Part shown: one piece after another, positions 7,730 to 17,953 of the stretch
Layout of the letters: each line of letters begins with the position of its first letter
How positions within the stretch are numbered: the first letter of the stretch is position 1
DNA from: Bacteroidota bacterium
Lineage (GTDB): Bacteria; Bacteroidota; Ignavibacteria; Ignavibacteriales; Ignavibacteriaceae
NCBI GenBank assembly: GCA_021824145.1
Contig: JAKALM010000011.1
Span: 53,259 to 117,258 of the forward strand
DNA: 64,000 nucleotides
Reading direction: 5' to 3'
Translations under genes and position numbers: made by a program
Notes under the pieces: model-generated
Database searches by the model: none
The model's input: the letters and a program-made list of their open reading frames with translations, nothing else
What the model was told of the DNA's origin: nothing

Positions 7730-9721
7730 TTATTTGTTTGGTGGAACATCTACGTAAAAAGCTTGCAAAACATCTTTTGTATCATTGTTTTGAACCCAAG
7801 CAACTACTGCTAAATTATTTCTATCGATTTTATCTGTCCGCTTATTCCATCCTGAGAAAGGCAATCCTTTTCTCCAAGAAGGATCTTTAGTCGGATCATC
7901 TAAATAAGAAGAAATATTTTTTTCAATTTCATTTACATTAAACGAATCCGAAAAATTTTCTGCTCCGTTTTTAAATTCAACAGGTAATCCATTGCCACCT
8001 TTAATTAAGCTTCTAACAACAAACAAATGTTTTGTTACGCCATTGCTGCCGGAATACTGTATTGATTTTTCAACCAAAGCTAAGTGAAGTGATAAATTCT
8101 TTTCTTTTTTATTTTCGCTTTTAAGTTTTAAATGCACATCAACTTTGTTGTCCTTTTGAGATGCAGTTCCAGAAATTTTTAAAAGAGGATTTTCTTTAAA
8201 AAATTTATCGATTGAATATTTGTAGATATTAAATCTATTCTTAGCTAAATATTTTGGGCCACCGCCGGTTATTTTTTCTTTACCTTCAATAATTACTGTT
8301 GGCGTGCCAAAATTTGCGCCATAATATTTATACCTGGAAAATGAATCCGGATTTGTCATCGGATCTGGAGCCGGAATATGAACGTGGTACTCAAGAATTG
8401 CTAAATCGTTTCTGGAATAATATTCCGATAAAATATCAAATGCCGCATCTGCGCCTGCGCATGGCGGGCACTGTGCGCCGGTAAATAATTCTGCTAATAC
8501 AACGTTGCCTTTCGTGCTTCCTTTAAAATGTCCAGGGTCGAATGATGTTAATTCATCCTGTTTTTTTTCAACTAATTTTTGAATTTCATCCTTTGAAATT
8601 CCTTCTTGCTCTGCAAATTTATCTCTTTCTTTTACAATTTTATTTGATGGGTATGCAACTGTTCCATCTATGTATGCTTCCAGAGCTTTTTTATTATCAC
8701 CGGATTTTCGATAAATCTGAGCTAATAAATTCCAGTAATCACTGTCCCATGGATTTGCAATTTCTTCAACATTTTTTAATTCAGTTAGTGCTTCTTTATA
8801 ATTACCTTCGGCGGATAACACGAGCGCATAGTTTATGGTAAATAAAATTTTATCGTCCATAGATGAATTATCTTTTAATGAAGATAAAGCTCCAAGTGCT
8901 AATTGATTAGCTTTTTTTAGATCAACTCCGGTGTTTGCAAGAAATGCTGCTTCGATAGAATTAATTTTATTCTGATCCTCTCCTTGCGATTGATCCAAAA
9001 AAATTTTTAAAATTTCATTTACAACTTTATTTTTTAATTGTTCTCTTTCTTTTTCATTTGGTTCCTCTTTTAAAGTCCAATTATTAAAATTGGTTAATGC
9101 TTCATCAGTATTACCAAGTAAGATTGCATTTGCTGCTGTTTTAATAGCATATTCTCTTTGTCCACTTGCTTCTTCATAAATTGCAAGATTCGATAAATAC
9201 TCAGGGTTATTTTCATTTCCCACTATTGCTTCTCTCTCAACGGATAAAGCTGAGTCTGATTTTCCTAATTGATAAAGTACAAAAGCTTGAGTATTTAGAA
9301 ATCTCCCACGTATATTATTATTCATATTTTGAGTTGCATCTACAGCTCTCTGCGAATAAACCGAGGCAGTATCCAAACCAACTTTTTTTTGTGCGAGCGC
9401 AAAGGCAATATTGTTGTAAATGTTAATTCTAGTTTGAGGAGGGAATAAATTTGCAGTCAAATCACCGTAAATTAAAGCGGAATCAACTTTGTTTAATTCA
9501 AGATATGCAGAAAATATTTCATAATATGCGTATGGTTTATATTGGCTTGAAGGGAAGTCAACTACAAATTTTTTAAATGATTCTATTTTTAAATTATTAT
9601 CTTTTAAAGCATCGTATTTGTCAAAGGCTTCAACATCCTGAGCTTTTACTAGAATCGGAAATATAGTTATTAAGAAAAATAGAATTAGTATTGGAAATTT
9701 TTTCCCGAGTTTAAAATTCAT
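7730..9721 (-). CDS. Exported TPR protein with C-terminal thioredoxin-like domain
   Basis: A 663-residue protein: signal peptide ending near LVKAQD, then TPR-like helical repeats to about residue 390 (for example GNYKEALTELKNVEEI and NKKALEAYIDGTVAYP). A thioredoxin-fold domain follows, with redox motif CPPC at 418-421 (TGAQCPPCAGAD), a long insert and the cis-Pro region FGTPTVIIEG. The last 120 residues are a beta-rich region. ATG 9721 is favoured over 9733 because GGAG lies six bases before it. Together with the downstream DsbD-alpha-like protein it suggests disulfide reduction or isomerisation in the periplasm; the partner proteins are unknown. Confidence 0.85.
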   Translation of the reverse strand: MNFKLGKKFPILILFFLITIFPILVKAQDVEAFDKYDALKDNNLKIESFKKFVVDFPSSQYKPYAYYEIFSAYLELNKVDSALIYGDLTANLFPPQTRINIYNNIAFALAQKKVGLDTASVYSQRAVDATQNMNNNIRGRFLNTQAFVLYQLGKSDSALSVEREAIVGNENNPEYLSNLAIYEEASGQREYAIKTAANAILLGNTDEALTNFNNWTLKEEPNEKEREQLKNKVVNEILKIFLDQSQGEDQNKINSIEAAFLANTGVDLKKANQLALGALSSLKDNSSMDDKILFTINYALVLSAEGNYKEALTELKNVEEIANPWDSDYWNLLAQIYRKSGDNKKALEAYIDGTVAYPSNKIVKERDKFAEQEGISKDEIQKLVEKKQDELTSFDPGHFKGSTKGNVVLAELFTGAQCPPCAGADAAFDILSEYYSRNDLAILEYHVHIPAPDPMTNPDSFSRYKYYGANFGTPTVIIEGKEKITGGGPKYLAKNRFNIYKYSIDKFFKENPLLKISGTASQKDNKVDVHLKLKSENKKEKNLSLHLALVEKSIQYSGSNGVTKHLFVVRSLIKGGNGLPVEFKNGAENFSDSFNVNEIEKNISSYLDDPTKDPSWRKGLPFSGWNKRTDKIDRNNLAVVAWVQNNDTKDVLQAFYVDVPPNK

Positions 9722-9958
9722 TTTATACTCCATCTTTTAATCTCTACAAAACTAAATAAATAATTCCATAATCCCATCAATTTTTATCGTCATTTTATTT
9801 ATTTATGATGAATGGTTTTTAGATAAAGAATTAATTTCTGAATATTATTGCTTATTAAATCTTTATATAGTAGTAGTAATTTCTTAAGAATAGATTATTT
9901 GTTATTCTTTAAGGTATTAGGTAATTTTATATCTCAAATTTTCAAAAAACGGAGTATT

Positions 9959-10936
9959 ATGAGAGCCATAATACCGGTAGCCGGTTTAGGAAGTCGGTTA
10001 AAACCTCACACATATTCAACACCAAAAGTGTTATTAAATGTTGGGGGCAAGCCAATTTTAGCACATATTCTTGATAAACTTTTAGATGAAGAAATTCATA
10101 AAGCTACTTTTGTAATCGGACATCTTGGCGAAATGATTAAAGATTATGTTTTAAATAATTATAAATCAATCCAAGCAGATTTTGTTGAACAAAAAGAAAT
10201 GGAAGGATTGGGACATGCTATTTATACTGCAATCCCAACTTTTGATGATGAAGAAATTTTTATAATTCTTGGCGATACAATATTTGATGTAAATCTTAAA
10301 GATGTATTCAAGAAAAAGCAAACAGCTTTAGGTGTTAAAGAAGTTGATGATCCACGGAGGTTTGGTATTGCTGTTGTTAATGACGGTTCAATAAAAAAAT
10401 TGATTGAAAAACCACAGACGCCAGTTTCTAATTTAGCTCTTGTCGGCCTTTATTATATCCGAAATTCAAAATCATTAATTAAAAGTTTAAATCAGCTAGT
10501 TGAAAATGACGTTAGAACTAAAGGCGAATTGCAATTGACTGATGCTTTGCAAATGATGATTGAAGATGGCGAAAGTATTACAACTTTTCCTGTTGAAGGT
10601 TGGTACGATTGCGGAAAACCAGAAACTCTGCTTTCAACAAATCAATTTTTATTAGACAATAAAAGTGTAAATAAAAATTATGAAAGTGTTGTAATAAATC
10701 CACCGGTATTTATTGCTGAAAGCGCCGAAATTGCAAACTCGATTATAGGTCCCTATGCAACTATAGACAGCGGCTGTAAAATTGAAGAATGCATTATTAA
10801 GAATTCAATAGTTAGTTCTAACGCTCATATTTCTAAAACATTGCTGGAGAATTCTATTATAGGCAGTAATGCAATTATCCGTGGAATGTTTAAGAGATTA
10901 AATTCTGGTGATTCATCAGAAATAGATTTTTATTAA
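9959..10936 (+). CDS. Sugar-phosphate nucleotidyltransferase with left-handed beta-helix tail
   Basis: NDP-sugar pyrophosphorylase. The N-terminal Rossmann-like domain starts RAIIPVAGLGSRLKP with the nucleotide-binding G-x-G-x-R and STPKVLL motifs, the metal-binding Asp is in GDTIFDV, and GWYDCGKPETLL is the usual signature of UDP-glucose or dTDP-glucose pyrophosphorylases. The C-terminal 60 residues have hexapeptide-like repeats (IIGPYATIDSG, IIGSNAIIRG). The start is ATG 9959, since GGAG precedes it closely; the open frame reaches 9848 through a TTG but that part is not family-like. The sugar specificity cannot be set. metK follows 31 bases later. Confidence 0.88.
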   Translation: MRAIIPVAGLGSRLKPHTYSTPKVLLNVGGKPILAHILDKLLDEEIHKATFVIGHLGEMIKDYVLNNYKSIQADFVEQKEMEGLGHAIYTAIPTFDDEEIFIILGDTIFDVNLKDVFKKKQTALGVKEVDDPRRFGIAVVNDGSIKKLIEKPQTPVSNLALVGLYYIRNSKSLIKSLNQLVENDVRTKGELQLTDALQMMIEDGESITTFPVEGWYDCGKPETLLSTNQFLLDNKSVNKNYESVVINPPVFIAESAEIANSIIGPYATIDSGCKIEECIIKNSIVSSNAHISKTLLENSIIGSNAIIRGMFKRLNSGDSSEIDFY

Positions 10937-10967
10937 TTATTAATATATAAAATAGGAAAAATAAGTC

Positions 10968-12110
10968 ATGTCATATTTCTTTACTTCTGAATCAGTTTCT
11001 GAAGGGCATCCGGATAAACTTTGCGATGCCATTTCTGATGGTATATTAGATGCCATTTATAAACAAGATCCCAACGCAAGAGTTGCTTGTGAATCTTTCG
11101 TAACAACAGGTTTGGTTCTTGTAGGTGGTGAAATTACAACCAAAGCTTATATTGAAGTTCCAGATGTTGTTAGAGAAACTGTAAAAAATATTGGTTATAC
11201 AAGTGCAGATTATAAATTTGATTCTGAATCTTGTTCTGTATTAAATGCCATTCATTCACAATCTCCGGATATAGCAATGGGAGTTGATAAAGGAGGCGCT
11301 GGAGATCAAGGATTAATGTTCGGTTATGCGTGCGATCAAACTCCAGAATTAATGCCGATGCCAATTATGTATGCTCATAAATTAGTTAAAAAATTGGCTG
11401 ACATTAGAAAAAGTAAAAATGGTTTAATGCCTTATCTTCGTCCAGATGCAAAATCTCAAGTTACAATTGAATATGATGATAATAACAAACCGGTTAGAGT
11501 TGATACAGTTGTTATTTCCACTCAACATGATGCAGATGCAAAACAAAAAACAATTAAAGAAGACGTAATTGAAAACGTTATCAAAAAAATTATACCAGAA
11601 AGATATTTAGATAAGAGAACAAAATATTTTGTCAATCCCACAGGAAGATTTGAAATTGGCGGGCCACATGGCGATAGCGGTTTAACCGGAAGAAAAATTA
11701 TTGTTGATACTTATGGCGGTTGGGCTCCTCACGGAGGCGGTGCTTTTTCTGGTAAAGATCCTTCCAAAGTTGATAGAAGTGCTGCATACGCTGCTCGACA
11801 TATTGCAAAAAATGTTGTTGCAGCAAAACTTGCAAGCGAATGCTTAGTGCAGCTTGCTTATGCTATTGGTGTTGCCGAACCTGTTTCTGTTTTTGTTGAT
11901 ACTAAAGGAACAGGAGTAATCCCTGATAAAGAAATTTCTAAAATTATTACAAAGGAAGTTGACCTAACTCCACGTGGAATTGTTAAAAGATTAAATTTGA
12001 GAAGACCTATTTATCAAAAAACTTCTGCATACGGACATTTTGGTAGAAATGATAAAGATTTTACTTGGGAACAAATTGATCTTGTTCCATTGTTTAAAAA
12101 ATATCTATGA
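10968..12110 (+). CDS. metK: S-adenosylmethionine synthetase
   Basis: Makes SAM from methionine and ATP. The N-terminal signature [20 protein letters not shown], the substrate loop [12 protein letters not shown] and the phosphate-binding [21 protein letters not shown] are all present. At 380 residues it is full length. ATG 10968 is preceded by AGGAAAA. ahcY follows 28 bases downstream, so SAM production and SAH removal are probably co-transcribed. The upstream gap is only 31 bases and holds no SAM riboswitch. Confidence 0.98.
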   Translation: MSYFFTSESVSEGHPDKLCDAISDGILDAIYKQDPNARVACESFVTTGLVLVGGEITTKAYIEVPDVVRETVKNIGYTSADYKFDSESCSVLNAIHSQSPDIAMGVDKGGAGDQGLMFGYACDQTPELMPMPIMYAHKLVKKLADIRKSKNGLMPYLRPDAKSQVTIEYDDNNKPVRVDTVVISTQHDADAKQKTIKEDVIENVIKKIIPERYLDKRTKYFVNPTGRFEIGGPHGDSGLTGRKIIVDTYGGWAPHGGGAFSGKDPSKVDRSAAYAARHIAKNVVAAKLASECLVQLAYAIGVAEPVSVFVDTKGTGVIPDKEISKIITKEVDLTPRGIVKRLNLRRPIYQKTSAYGHFGRNDKDFTWEQIDLVPLFKKYL

Positions 12111-12138
12111 AATTGTTTAATTTAAAAAAGGAAAACTA

Positions 12139-13467
12139 ATGAGTGAAGTTTTAGAAAAAAATATTAAAAATAAAATCGATTACAAAGTAAAAGATATTTC
12201 ACTTGCAGATTGGGGGAGAAAAGAAATTAAGCTTGCAGAAGCTGAAATGCCTGGACTGATGGCGCTTCGAGAAGAATATGGAAAAAAGAAACCGCTTAAA
12301 GGTGCACGCATTGCAGGTTGTTTGCATATGACAATTCAAACTGCAGTACTAATTGAAACTTTAGTTGAACTTGGTGCTGAAGTTAGGTGGTCATCTTGTA
12401 ATATATTTTCAACTCAAGATCATGCTGCTGCGGCAATTGCGGCTGCAAACATACCCGTATTTGCTTGGAAAGGTGAAACACTTGAAGAATATGATTGGTG
12501 TGTTGAACAAACTCTTTTTTTCGGTGACGATAAAAAGCCTCTTAATATGATTCTTGATGACGGCGGTGATTTAACGAATTTGGTCCTTGATAAATATCCT
12601 GAACTTGTTCCTGGCATTAAAGGAATTTCAGAGGAAACTACTACAGGTGTCCATCGTTTATATGATAGAATGAAAAAAGGTACTTTGCCTGTATCAGCAT
12701 TCAATGTTAATGATTCTGTAACAAAATCTAAATTTGATAATAAATATGGATGTCGTGAATCATTGGTTGATGCAATTAGAAGAGCAACCGATTTAATGCT
12801 TGCTGGTAAAGTTGCTGTAGTTTGCGGTTATGGCGATGTTGGTAAAGGTTCTGCAGAATCTTTAGCTCATAACTCTGTAAGAGTTATTGTTACAGAAATT
12901 GATCCAATCTGTGCTCTTCAAGCAGCAATGAATGGATTTCAAGTTAAAACACTTGAAAATTCTGTTGCTGAAGCTGATATAATTGTTACTGCTACAGGTA
13001 ACACTGATATTGTTTCGGAAAAACATTTTAGAAAAATGAAACATAACGCAGTTGTTTGCAACATTGGTCATTTTGATAATGAAATTGACATGGCGTGGCT
13101 AAATAATAATTATGGACACACAAAAGTTACAATTAAACCTCAAGTTGATAAATATACAATTGATGGGAAGGATATTATTGTTTTAGCTGAAGGAAGATTA
13201 GTTAACCTTGGTTGCGCAACTGGTCATCCTTCTTTCGTAATGTCAAACTCATTTACAAATCAAACTCTTGCACAAATGGAACTTTGGGGAAATCCAGGTA
13301 AATACGAAAATAAAGTTTATGTTCTACCAAAGCATCTTGATGAAATGGTAGCAAAACTTCATCTGAAAAAATTAGGTTGTGAATTAGAAACATTATCTCA
13401 AAAGCAAGCCGATTATATTGGCGTATCTGTTGAGGGACCATTTAAACCTGATTATTATAGATACTAA
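12139..13467 (+). CDS. ahcY: Adenosylhomocysteinase
   Basis: Hydrolyses S-adenosylhomocysteine to adenosine and homocysteine with tightly bound NAD. Visible are the substrate region [15 protein letters not shown], the [11 protein letters not shown] segment, the NAD-binding [10 protein letters not shown] and the C-terminal FKPDYYRY typical of the family. It is 442 residues, a normal bacterial length. ATG 12139 is preceded by AAAGGA. It lies directly after metK and ends just before a strong terminator hairpin. Confidence 0.98.
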   Translation: MSEVLEKNIKNKIDYKVKDISLADWGRKEIKLAEAEMPGLMALREEYGKKKPLKGARIAGCLHMTIQTAVLIETLVELGAEVRWSSCNIFSTQDHAAAAIAAANIPVFAWKGETLEEYDWCVEQTLFFGDDKKPLNMILDDGGDLTNLVLDKYPELVPGIKGISEETTTGVHRLYDRMKKGTLPVSAFNVNDSVTKSKFDNKYGCRESLVDAIRRATDLMLAGKVAVVCGYGDVGKGSAESLAHNSVRVIVTEIDPICALQAAMNGFQVKTLENSVAEADIIVTATGNTDIVSEKHFRKMKHNAVVCNIGHFDNEIDMAWLNNNYGHTKVTIKPQVDKYTIDGKDIIVLAEGRLVNLGCATGHPSFVMSNSFTNQTLAQMELWGNPGKYENKVYVLPKHLDEMVAKLHLKKLGCELETLSQKQADYIGVSVEGPFKPDYYRY

Positions 13468-13474
13468 TTTTATA

Positions 13475-13507
13475 GTGGAGATACATTAATTTGTATCTCC
13501 ACTTTTT
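13475..13507 (+). terminator. Rho-independent terminator after ahcY
   Basis: A perfect 10-base inverted repeat, GTGGAGATAC (13475-13484) and GTATCTCCAC (13493-13502), with an 8-base loop followed by TTTTT. The stop codon of the convergent gene (13486-13488, minus strand) lies in the loop and the distal arm encodes that gene's last residues. Confidence 0.9.
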
Positions 13508-14418
13508 AACAAATCTTTTAGAGATTCTTCAATCATATCAAATTTAAATTTAAAACCGCTTATCAATAATTTCTCTGGAAAAACGCGCTGACTAGCTACA
13601 ATTGATTCGGCTGCCTCGCCAAAAGCTATCTTTAAAACCAATAAAGGTACATTAAAAAAGTAAGGTCGATGTAAAATTTTGCCAAGTCTTTTAGAAAAAT
13701 CTTTCATAGTAACGGGATTTGGAGAGGAAGCGTTTATCGCTCCATCAATTGATGAATTATTTAGAGCATATAAATAAATGTTAATTAAATCATCTATATG
13801 AATCCATGGAAACCATTGCTTACCAGTGCCAAGCGGACCGCCTAAAAATAATTTGTAAGGTAAAAGCATTTTTTTTAATGCACCACTTCCTTTATCTAAT
13901 ACAATTCCAGTTCTTATACTTACTCTTCTTATATTAAATTTTTCAACTTTTGCAGCTTCTAATTCCCAATCATTACATACTTTAGAAAGAAAATCATTTC
14001 CATTTTTTGAATTTTCTGTTAGCTTTTCATTCCCGGCATTTCCATAATATCCAACCGCGGAAGAAGAAATAAAAACAGTAGGTTTGTGATTAATTTCTTC
14101 TATTGCATTTACTAGATTGCGGGTACTTATAATTCTACTTTCATAAATTAATTTTTTATAATTAGCATTCCACCTTTTCCCAGCTATACTAGAACCTGCA
14201 AGATGAATGACAGCATAACTTTCATTTATATAAGATTTCCATTCATCAATATTTTCATAATTCCAATAAATATATTCGCTGGCTCCTTTTAATGCAGATT
14301 TTGCTTTAATAGGGTTTCTTGTAAAGACAGTTATATCATTCCCATTTTTTATTAATTCATTACAAAGCTTCTTTCCAATTGAACCAGTGGCGCCTGTAAT
14401 TATTATTCTTTTTTTCAT
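13486..14418 (-). CDS. NAD-dependent epimerase/dehydratase family protein (TIGR01777 type)
   Basis: Atypical short-chain dehydrogenase of 310 residues. The Rossmann motif IIITGATGSIGKKL is at residues 4-17, VIHLAGSSIAGKRW is the TIGR01777/YfcH-like signature, SSSAVGYYG carries the catalytic-site Tyr, and a C-terminal DUF1731-like part has the segment SQRVFPEKLLISGFKF. The substrate is unknown. It is convergent with ahcY, and its last codons overlap the ahcY terminator. The start is ATG 14418. Confidence 0.88.
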   Translation of the reverse strand: MKKRIIITGATGSIGKKLCNELIKNGNDITVFTRNPIKAKSALKGASEYIYWNYENIDEWKSYINESYAVIHLAGSSIAGKRWNANYKKLIYESRIISTRNLVNAIEEINHKPTVFISSSAVGYYGNAGNEKLTENSKNGNDFLSKVCNDWELEAAKVEKFNIRRVSIRTGIVLDKGSGALKKMLLPYKLFLGGPLGTGKQWFPWIHIDDLINIYLYALNNSSIDGAINASSPNPVTMKDFSKRLGKILHRPYFFNVPLLVLKIAFGEAAESIVASQRVFPEKLLISGFKFKFDMIEESLKDLLKSGDTN

Positions 14419-14631
14419 GGTTAAGCTTTAATAATTAAATAATAAAAGATCCTACTTTTCTCAAAATTTCCCGATTAACTTGAAACAAAATATAACTTTA
14501 GATTAGAGAAATTTCTATACAATATAAATATTTTAAATTTGTGTTAAGTTTTTTTTCTAATTATTTTGGAAAATAAAATTTGACTTCAAATGACCATAAC
14601 TACAATTAATTAAAAAAACAGTTTGGATTAA

Positions 14632-15369
14632 ATGGGAAGTACCTATAATTCAAAATACAAGTATAAAATAGACAAGCTTTTAGCAATTATTCTCCTTTTA
14701 ATTTTATTACCAATTCTTTTGTTAATTCTAATAATTTTAATAATTGAGTTAAAATCAAATCCGATCATCATACAGAAAAGAGGTTTGTCTCTTAACAATT
14801 CATGTTTTAGAATTTATAAATTTCGCACATTAAAAAAATTTCCAAAACAAAATTACCAAACAGACAATGTTTTTTATAAAACTGAGCTTTTGGAATATGT
14901 TTCAAGATTTGGAAGTTGGTTAAGACATACTGGGCTTGATGAACTTCCTCAACTTTTAAATATTATTAAGGGAGAGATGAGTTTTGTTGGTCCAAGGCCA
15001 TTTATGATTGAGGACTTGCAGAGGATTAAAGAAAAAAATCCAGAGGCTTATAAAATAAGAGACTGTCTTTCCTCTAAACCTGGGCTTACAGGAAGATGGC
15101 AAGTTTTTGGAGATCGACATAATGGTATAGATGATTTAATTTTTCATGAAAAATTATATGATTCAGAAATCTCATTTAAAAATGATTTTAGAATATTTAT
15201 TGCAACAATTCCCCTCGTGTTTAAAGGAAAATTATCAGATGCAATATTAAATGGCTCTAGCAGAAAAAACATAATTAAAAATCAAAAAATAAATTCTATT
15301 TCAAAAATTGGTGAATACTTAAATATTTTTTATTTTGGAATTATTCTCTCACTTTTTTTAACTTTTTAA
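14632..15369 (+). CDS. Undecaprenyl-phosphate sugar transferase-like protein
   Basis: Bacterial sugar transferase family (WcaJ/WbaP/RfbP C-terminal type), which starts a lipid-linked glycan by moving a sugar-phosphate to a polyprenyl phosphate. There is one long hydrophobic helix at about residues 13-38, then the family motifs FRIYKFRT, LDELPQLLNIIKGEMSFVGPRP and KPGLTGRWQVFG. A second hydrophobic stretch ends the protein. It lacks the large multi-pass N-terminus of WbaP, so it is the short form. It stands alone, directly upstream of two exported proteins, with no other glycan-assembly genes here. Confidence 0.9.
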   Translation: MGSTYNSKYKYKIDKLLAIILLLILLPILLLILIILIIELKSNPIIIQKRGLSLNNSCFRIYKFRTLKKFPKQNYQTDNVFYKTELLEYVSRFGSWLRHTGLDELPQLLNIIKGEMSFVGPRPFMIEDLQRIKEKNPEAYKIRDCLSSKPGLTGRWQVFGDRHNGIDDLIFHEKLYDSEISFKNDFRIFIATIPLVFKGKLSDAILNGSSRKNIIKNQKINSISKIGEYLNIFYFGIILSLFLTF

Positions 15370-15581
15370 TAATTTCAAAATAGTACTTTAAATGGTGATA
15401 AAGGGAAGAATGTTTAGTTTGAAATTTTTGATGGATGTTTTGTTATCTGTATGAATATCTTTTGAATTGTGTACATAGGGAGCTTTAATATTTAATTCTT
15501 TCCATTTGAATCTCCTATTTGCTTAAAACGAAATTAGTAAAATTTTCTTAATTAACTATTTATAAATTATTTGAGGGAATT

Positions 15582-17765
15582 ATGCGTAAAATATTTCGTT
15601 TGTTACTTTTAGGTCTAATTTATCTAATCTATTTGCCATTGGAACAATCTTCTTTTGCACAGTCTAACTATTATTCAAATGGAAATGATGACATTACATT
15701 AACTTCAAGTTGGTGGTCAAATAATAATGGCACAGGATCTCATCCTATAGATTTTTTGACCGACAATCAAATATTTCACATACAATATGGTCACTCAATG
15801 TTTGCTAGCAATACGCTTATTGTATCAGGAACTAATTCAAAAGTTGTAATTCATTCTGGAGGGAAAATTTCCTCCGGTTTGTTTAATCATGATTTTTTAT
15901 TAGATATGGAAAGTGGAGCTGAATATGAGGTTGATTATACTTCGTGGGGTAAAGCAACAAAAGGTAATTGGGATGATAATAGTACAATTAGGTTTACAAA
16001 TAATAGTATAGCATTTAGAACAATTGATCATCCTAACGTTATAATTGATTTTGGGACAAAAAGTAAATCAATTGGTTCAGGAAATACTTTAAATATTTTA
16101 GGGGACCTAACTATTCAATCAGGAACTTTTAGCATTGCAGGTACGGCAAATACTGCTGTATTAAATATTGGTGGAAGTTTAATTCTAAACAGCGGTACGT
16201 TTTCAACTGGATCAGCGGAAGGGATTTTAAACTTTACTAATAACGGCAAAGCACAAGGTGATATTACAATAAATTCTGGTACATTAACTCTCGGAACAGG
16301 TTCAACAACCGATGCAATTAATATTGAAAATGGCAGAATAGTTGGCTTAAATTCAAATATCACGATAAATAATGGAACAATTTTAACAGTCAATGGGACA
16401 TTAAACTGTGGTAATAATATCGTTTCTGGAGATGGTATATTTACTCTTTCTTCTGGAGCAACTCTTGGTATTGGTTCTTCAGATGGAATTACATTAACTA
16501 GTTCAAAGGGCAGCATTCAGACATCCACAAGAAATTTTGCAGCGGATGGGAATTACGTTTATAATGGTTCATCGGCACAAGTTACTGGAAATGGAATTGT
16601 CTCTGCAAATAATTTAACGATTCAAAATTCAGCTGGTGTTTCTCTCACTAGTGATTTATCCGTGAACAATTTATTCACCTTATCAAGTGGAAATTTAATT
16701 CTTGGCTCGAAAAATTTAACATTTGGAACATCTGCAAGTGTAAGTGGAACTTCTTCTGCTTCAAATATGATTGTAACTGATGGAACCGGAGAGTTAAGAA
16801 AAATGTTCTCCGGCATCGGTTCTTTTACTTTTCCAATTGGTGAAAATACAGGTACAACTGAATATTCACCAGTTACATTAAATTTTACTTCCGGAATTTT
16901 TTCAAACGCGTACGCTGGTGCAAGATGCGTGAACTCTAAACATTCAAATAATACTTCGGAAAGTGATTATATCAATCGATATTGGAAATTATCCCAAAGT
17001 GGTATCTCATCTTTTTCTTGCGATGTTTCGTTTCAATATAATCATTCAGATGTAATTGGTGATGAAAATAATTTATTTTGCGCTCATTGGGATGGAACTA
17101 ATTGGACTTTGCTAAATGTTGTAGATGCTTCAAGTAATATTCTTTCTGGAACTGTTACAAGTTTTTCAGACTTCTCTGGAGGAAATTCAAGTGCATTACC
17201 CGTTGAGTTGGTTTCATTTAAGGCAGAAGTAATTGATGAAAATGTTTTTCTATCTTGGCAAACTGCAACTGAAATTAATAATTACGGTTTTGATGTTGAA
17301 AGAAAAACATTAACTGATGGATTAAATAATTGGGTTACAATTGGTTTTGCAAATGGCTCGGGAAATAGTAATTCACCAAGGAATTATTTTTTTATGGATA
17401 AAAATATTCATTCAGGAAAGTATTCTTATAGACTAAAGCAAATTGACAACAATGGAAGTTTTAAATATTTAAAAGAAATTGAAGTTGAGCAAAATAAACC
17501 ATTAACATTTTTGTTAAATCAAAATTATCCCAATCCTTTTAATCCAAGCACAACCATTTCATTTACAATTCCGGTTGATGGTCAAGTTAATTTAATTTTG
17601 TACAATGTAATCGGACAAAAAATTAGAACTTTAATAAATGATTATCGAAAAGCTGGCTCATACGAAATTAAGTTTTCTTCAAGTGAACTTTGTAACGGAA
17701 CTTATTTTTATAAGTTATCTGCTGGTAATTTTTCTGAAATAAAAAAAATGATTTTATTAAAATAA
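15582..17765 (+). CDS. Secreted type IX secretion cargo with repetitive beta-rich body
   Basis: A 727-residue protein: signal peptide (ends near SSFAQS), a long Ser/Thr/Gly/Asn-rich region with repeating strands (segments like LTIQSGTFSIAGTAN and ITINSGTLTLGTG) suggesting a beta-helix, then a domain with ALPVELVSFKAEV and LSWQTATEINNYGF common in T9SS proteins. The C-terminal sorting domain has NYPNPFNPSTTISF and ends in KKMILLK. It is therefore probably carried across the outer membrane by the type IX system and held on the surface or released. No enzymatic motif was found; adhesion is one possibility. Confidence 0.88.
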   Translation: MRKIFRLLLLGLIYLIYLPLEQSSFAQSNYYSNGNDDITLTSSWWSNNNGTGSHPIDFLTDNQIFHIQYGHSMFASNTLIVSGTNSKVVIHSGGKISSGLFNHDFLLDMESGAEYEVDYTSWGKATKGNWDDNSTIRFTNNSIAFRTIDHPNVIIDFGTKSKSIGSGNTLNILGDLTIQSGTFSIAGTANTAVLNIGGSLILNSGTFSTGSAEGILNFTNNGKAQGDITINSGTLTLGTGSTTDAINIENGRIVGLNSNITINNGTILTVNGTLNCGNNIVSGDGIFTLSSGATLGIGSSDGITLTSSKGSIQTSTRNFAADGNYVYNGSSAQVTGNGIVSANNLTIQNSAGVSLTSDLSVNNLFTLSSGNLILGSKNLTFGTSASVSGTSSASNMIVTDGTGELRKMFSGIGSFTFPIGENTGTTEYSPVTLNFTSGIFSNAYAGARCVNSKHSNNTSESDYINRYWKLSQSGISSFSCDVSFQYNHSDVIGDENNLFCAHWDGTNWTLLNVVDASSNILSGTVTSFSDFSGGNSSALPVELVSFKAEVIDENVFLSWQTATEINNYGFDVERKTLTDGLNNWVTIGFANGSGNSNSPRNYFFMDKNIHSGKYSYRLKQIDNNGSFKYLKEIEVEQNKPLTFLLNQNYPNPFNPSTTISFTIPVDGQVNLILYNVIGQKIRTLINDYRKAGSYEIKFSSSELCNGTYFYKLSAGNFSEIKKMILLK

Positions 17766-17793
17766 AATTCTTATCTATCAAACTAATAAAAAT

Positions 17794-17822
17794 AAAGGCA
17801 TCATATGTTGATGCCTTTTTAT
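17794..17822 (+). terminator. Rho-independent terminator
   Basis: Arms AAAGGCATCA (17794-17803) and TGATGCCTTT (17809-17818) with a 5-base loop, running into a T tract. It ends the transcript of the beta-rich T9SS protein. Confidence 0.88.
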
Positions 17823-17953
17823 TTCATAACAACATTTCTTTTAACATCGAAAATATTTTTTACAAAAAACAATTTCAAAATCCATTGTTTCTTTTTCAGC
17901 AAATATTATATTTAAAATTGTGAACATAATTTTATAATCAGCGAGGTTTTATA

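Noticed and set aside
10937..10967. SAM riboswitch before metK
   Set aside because: Only 31 bases separate the genes, and no riboswitch core was seen further upstream in 9722-9958.
15390..15581. Bacteroidetes-type promoter (TTTG / TAnnTTTG) before the T9SS cargo gene
   Set aside because: TATCTTTTG has one extra base and the upstream TTTG is too close, so the match does not hold.
16115..16816. Minus-strand ORFs within the beta-rich T9SS protein gene
   Set aside because: Shadows of the repetitive coding sequence of the plus-strand gene; no family or ribosome site.
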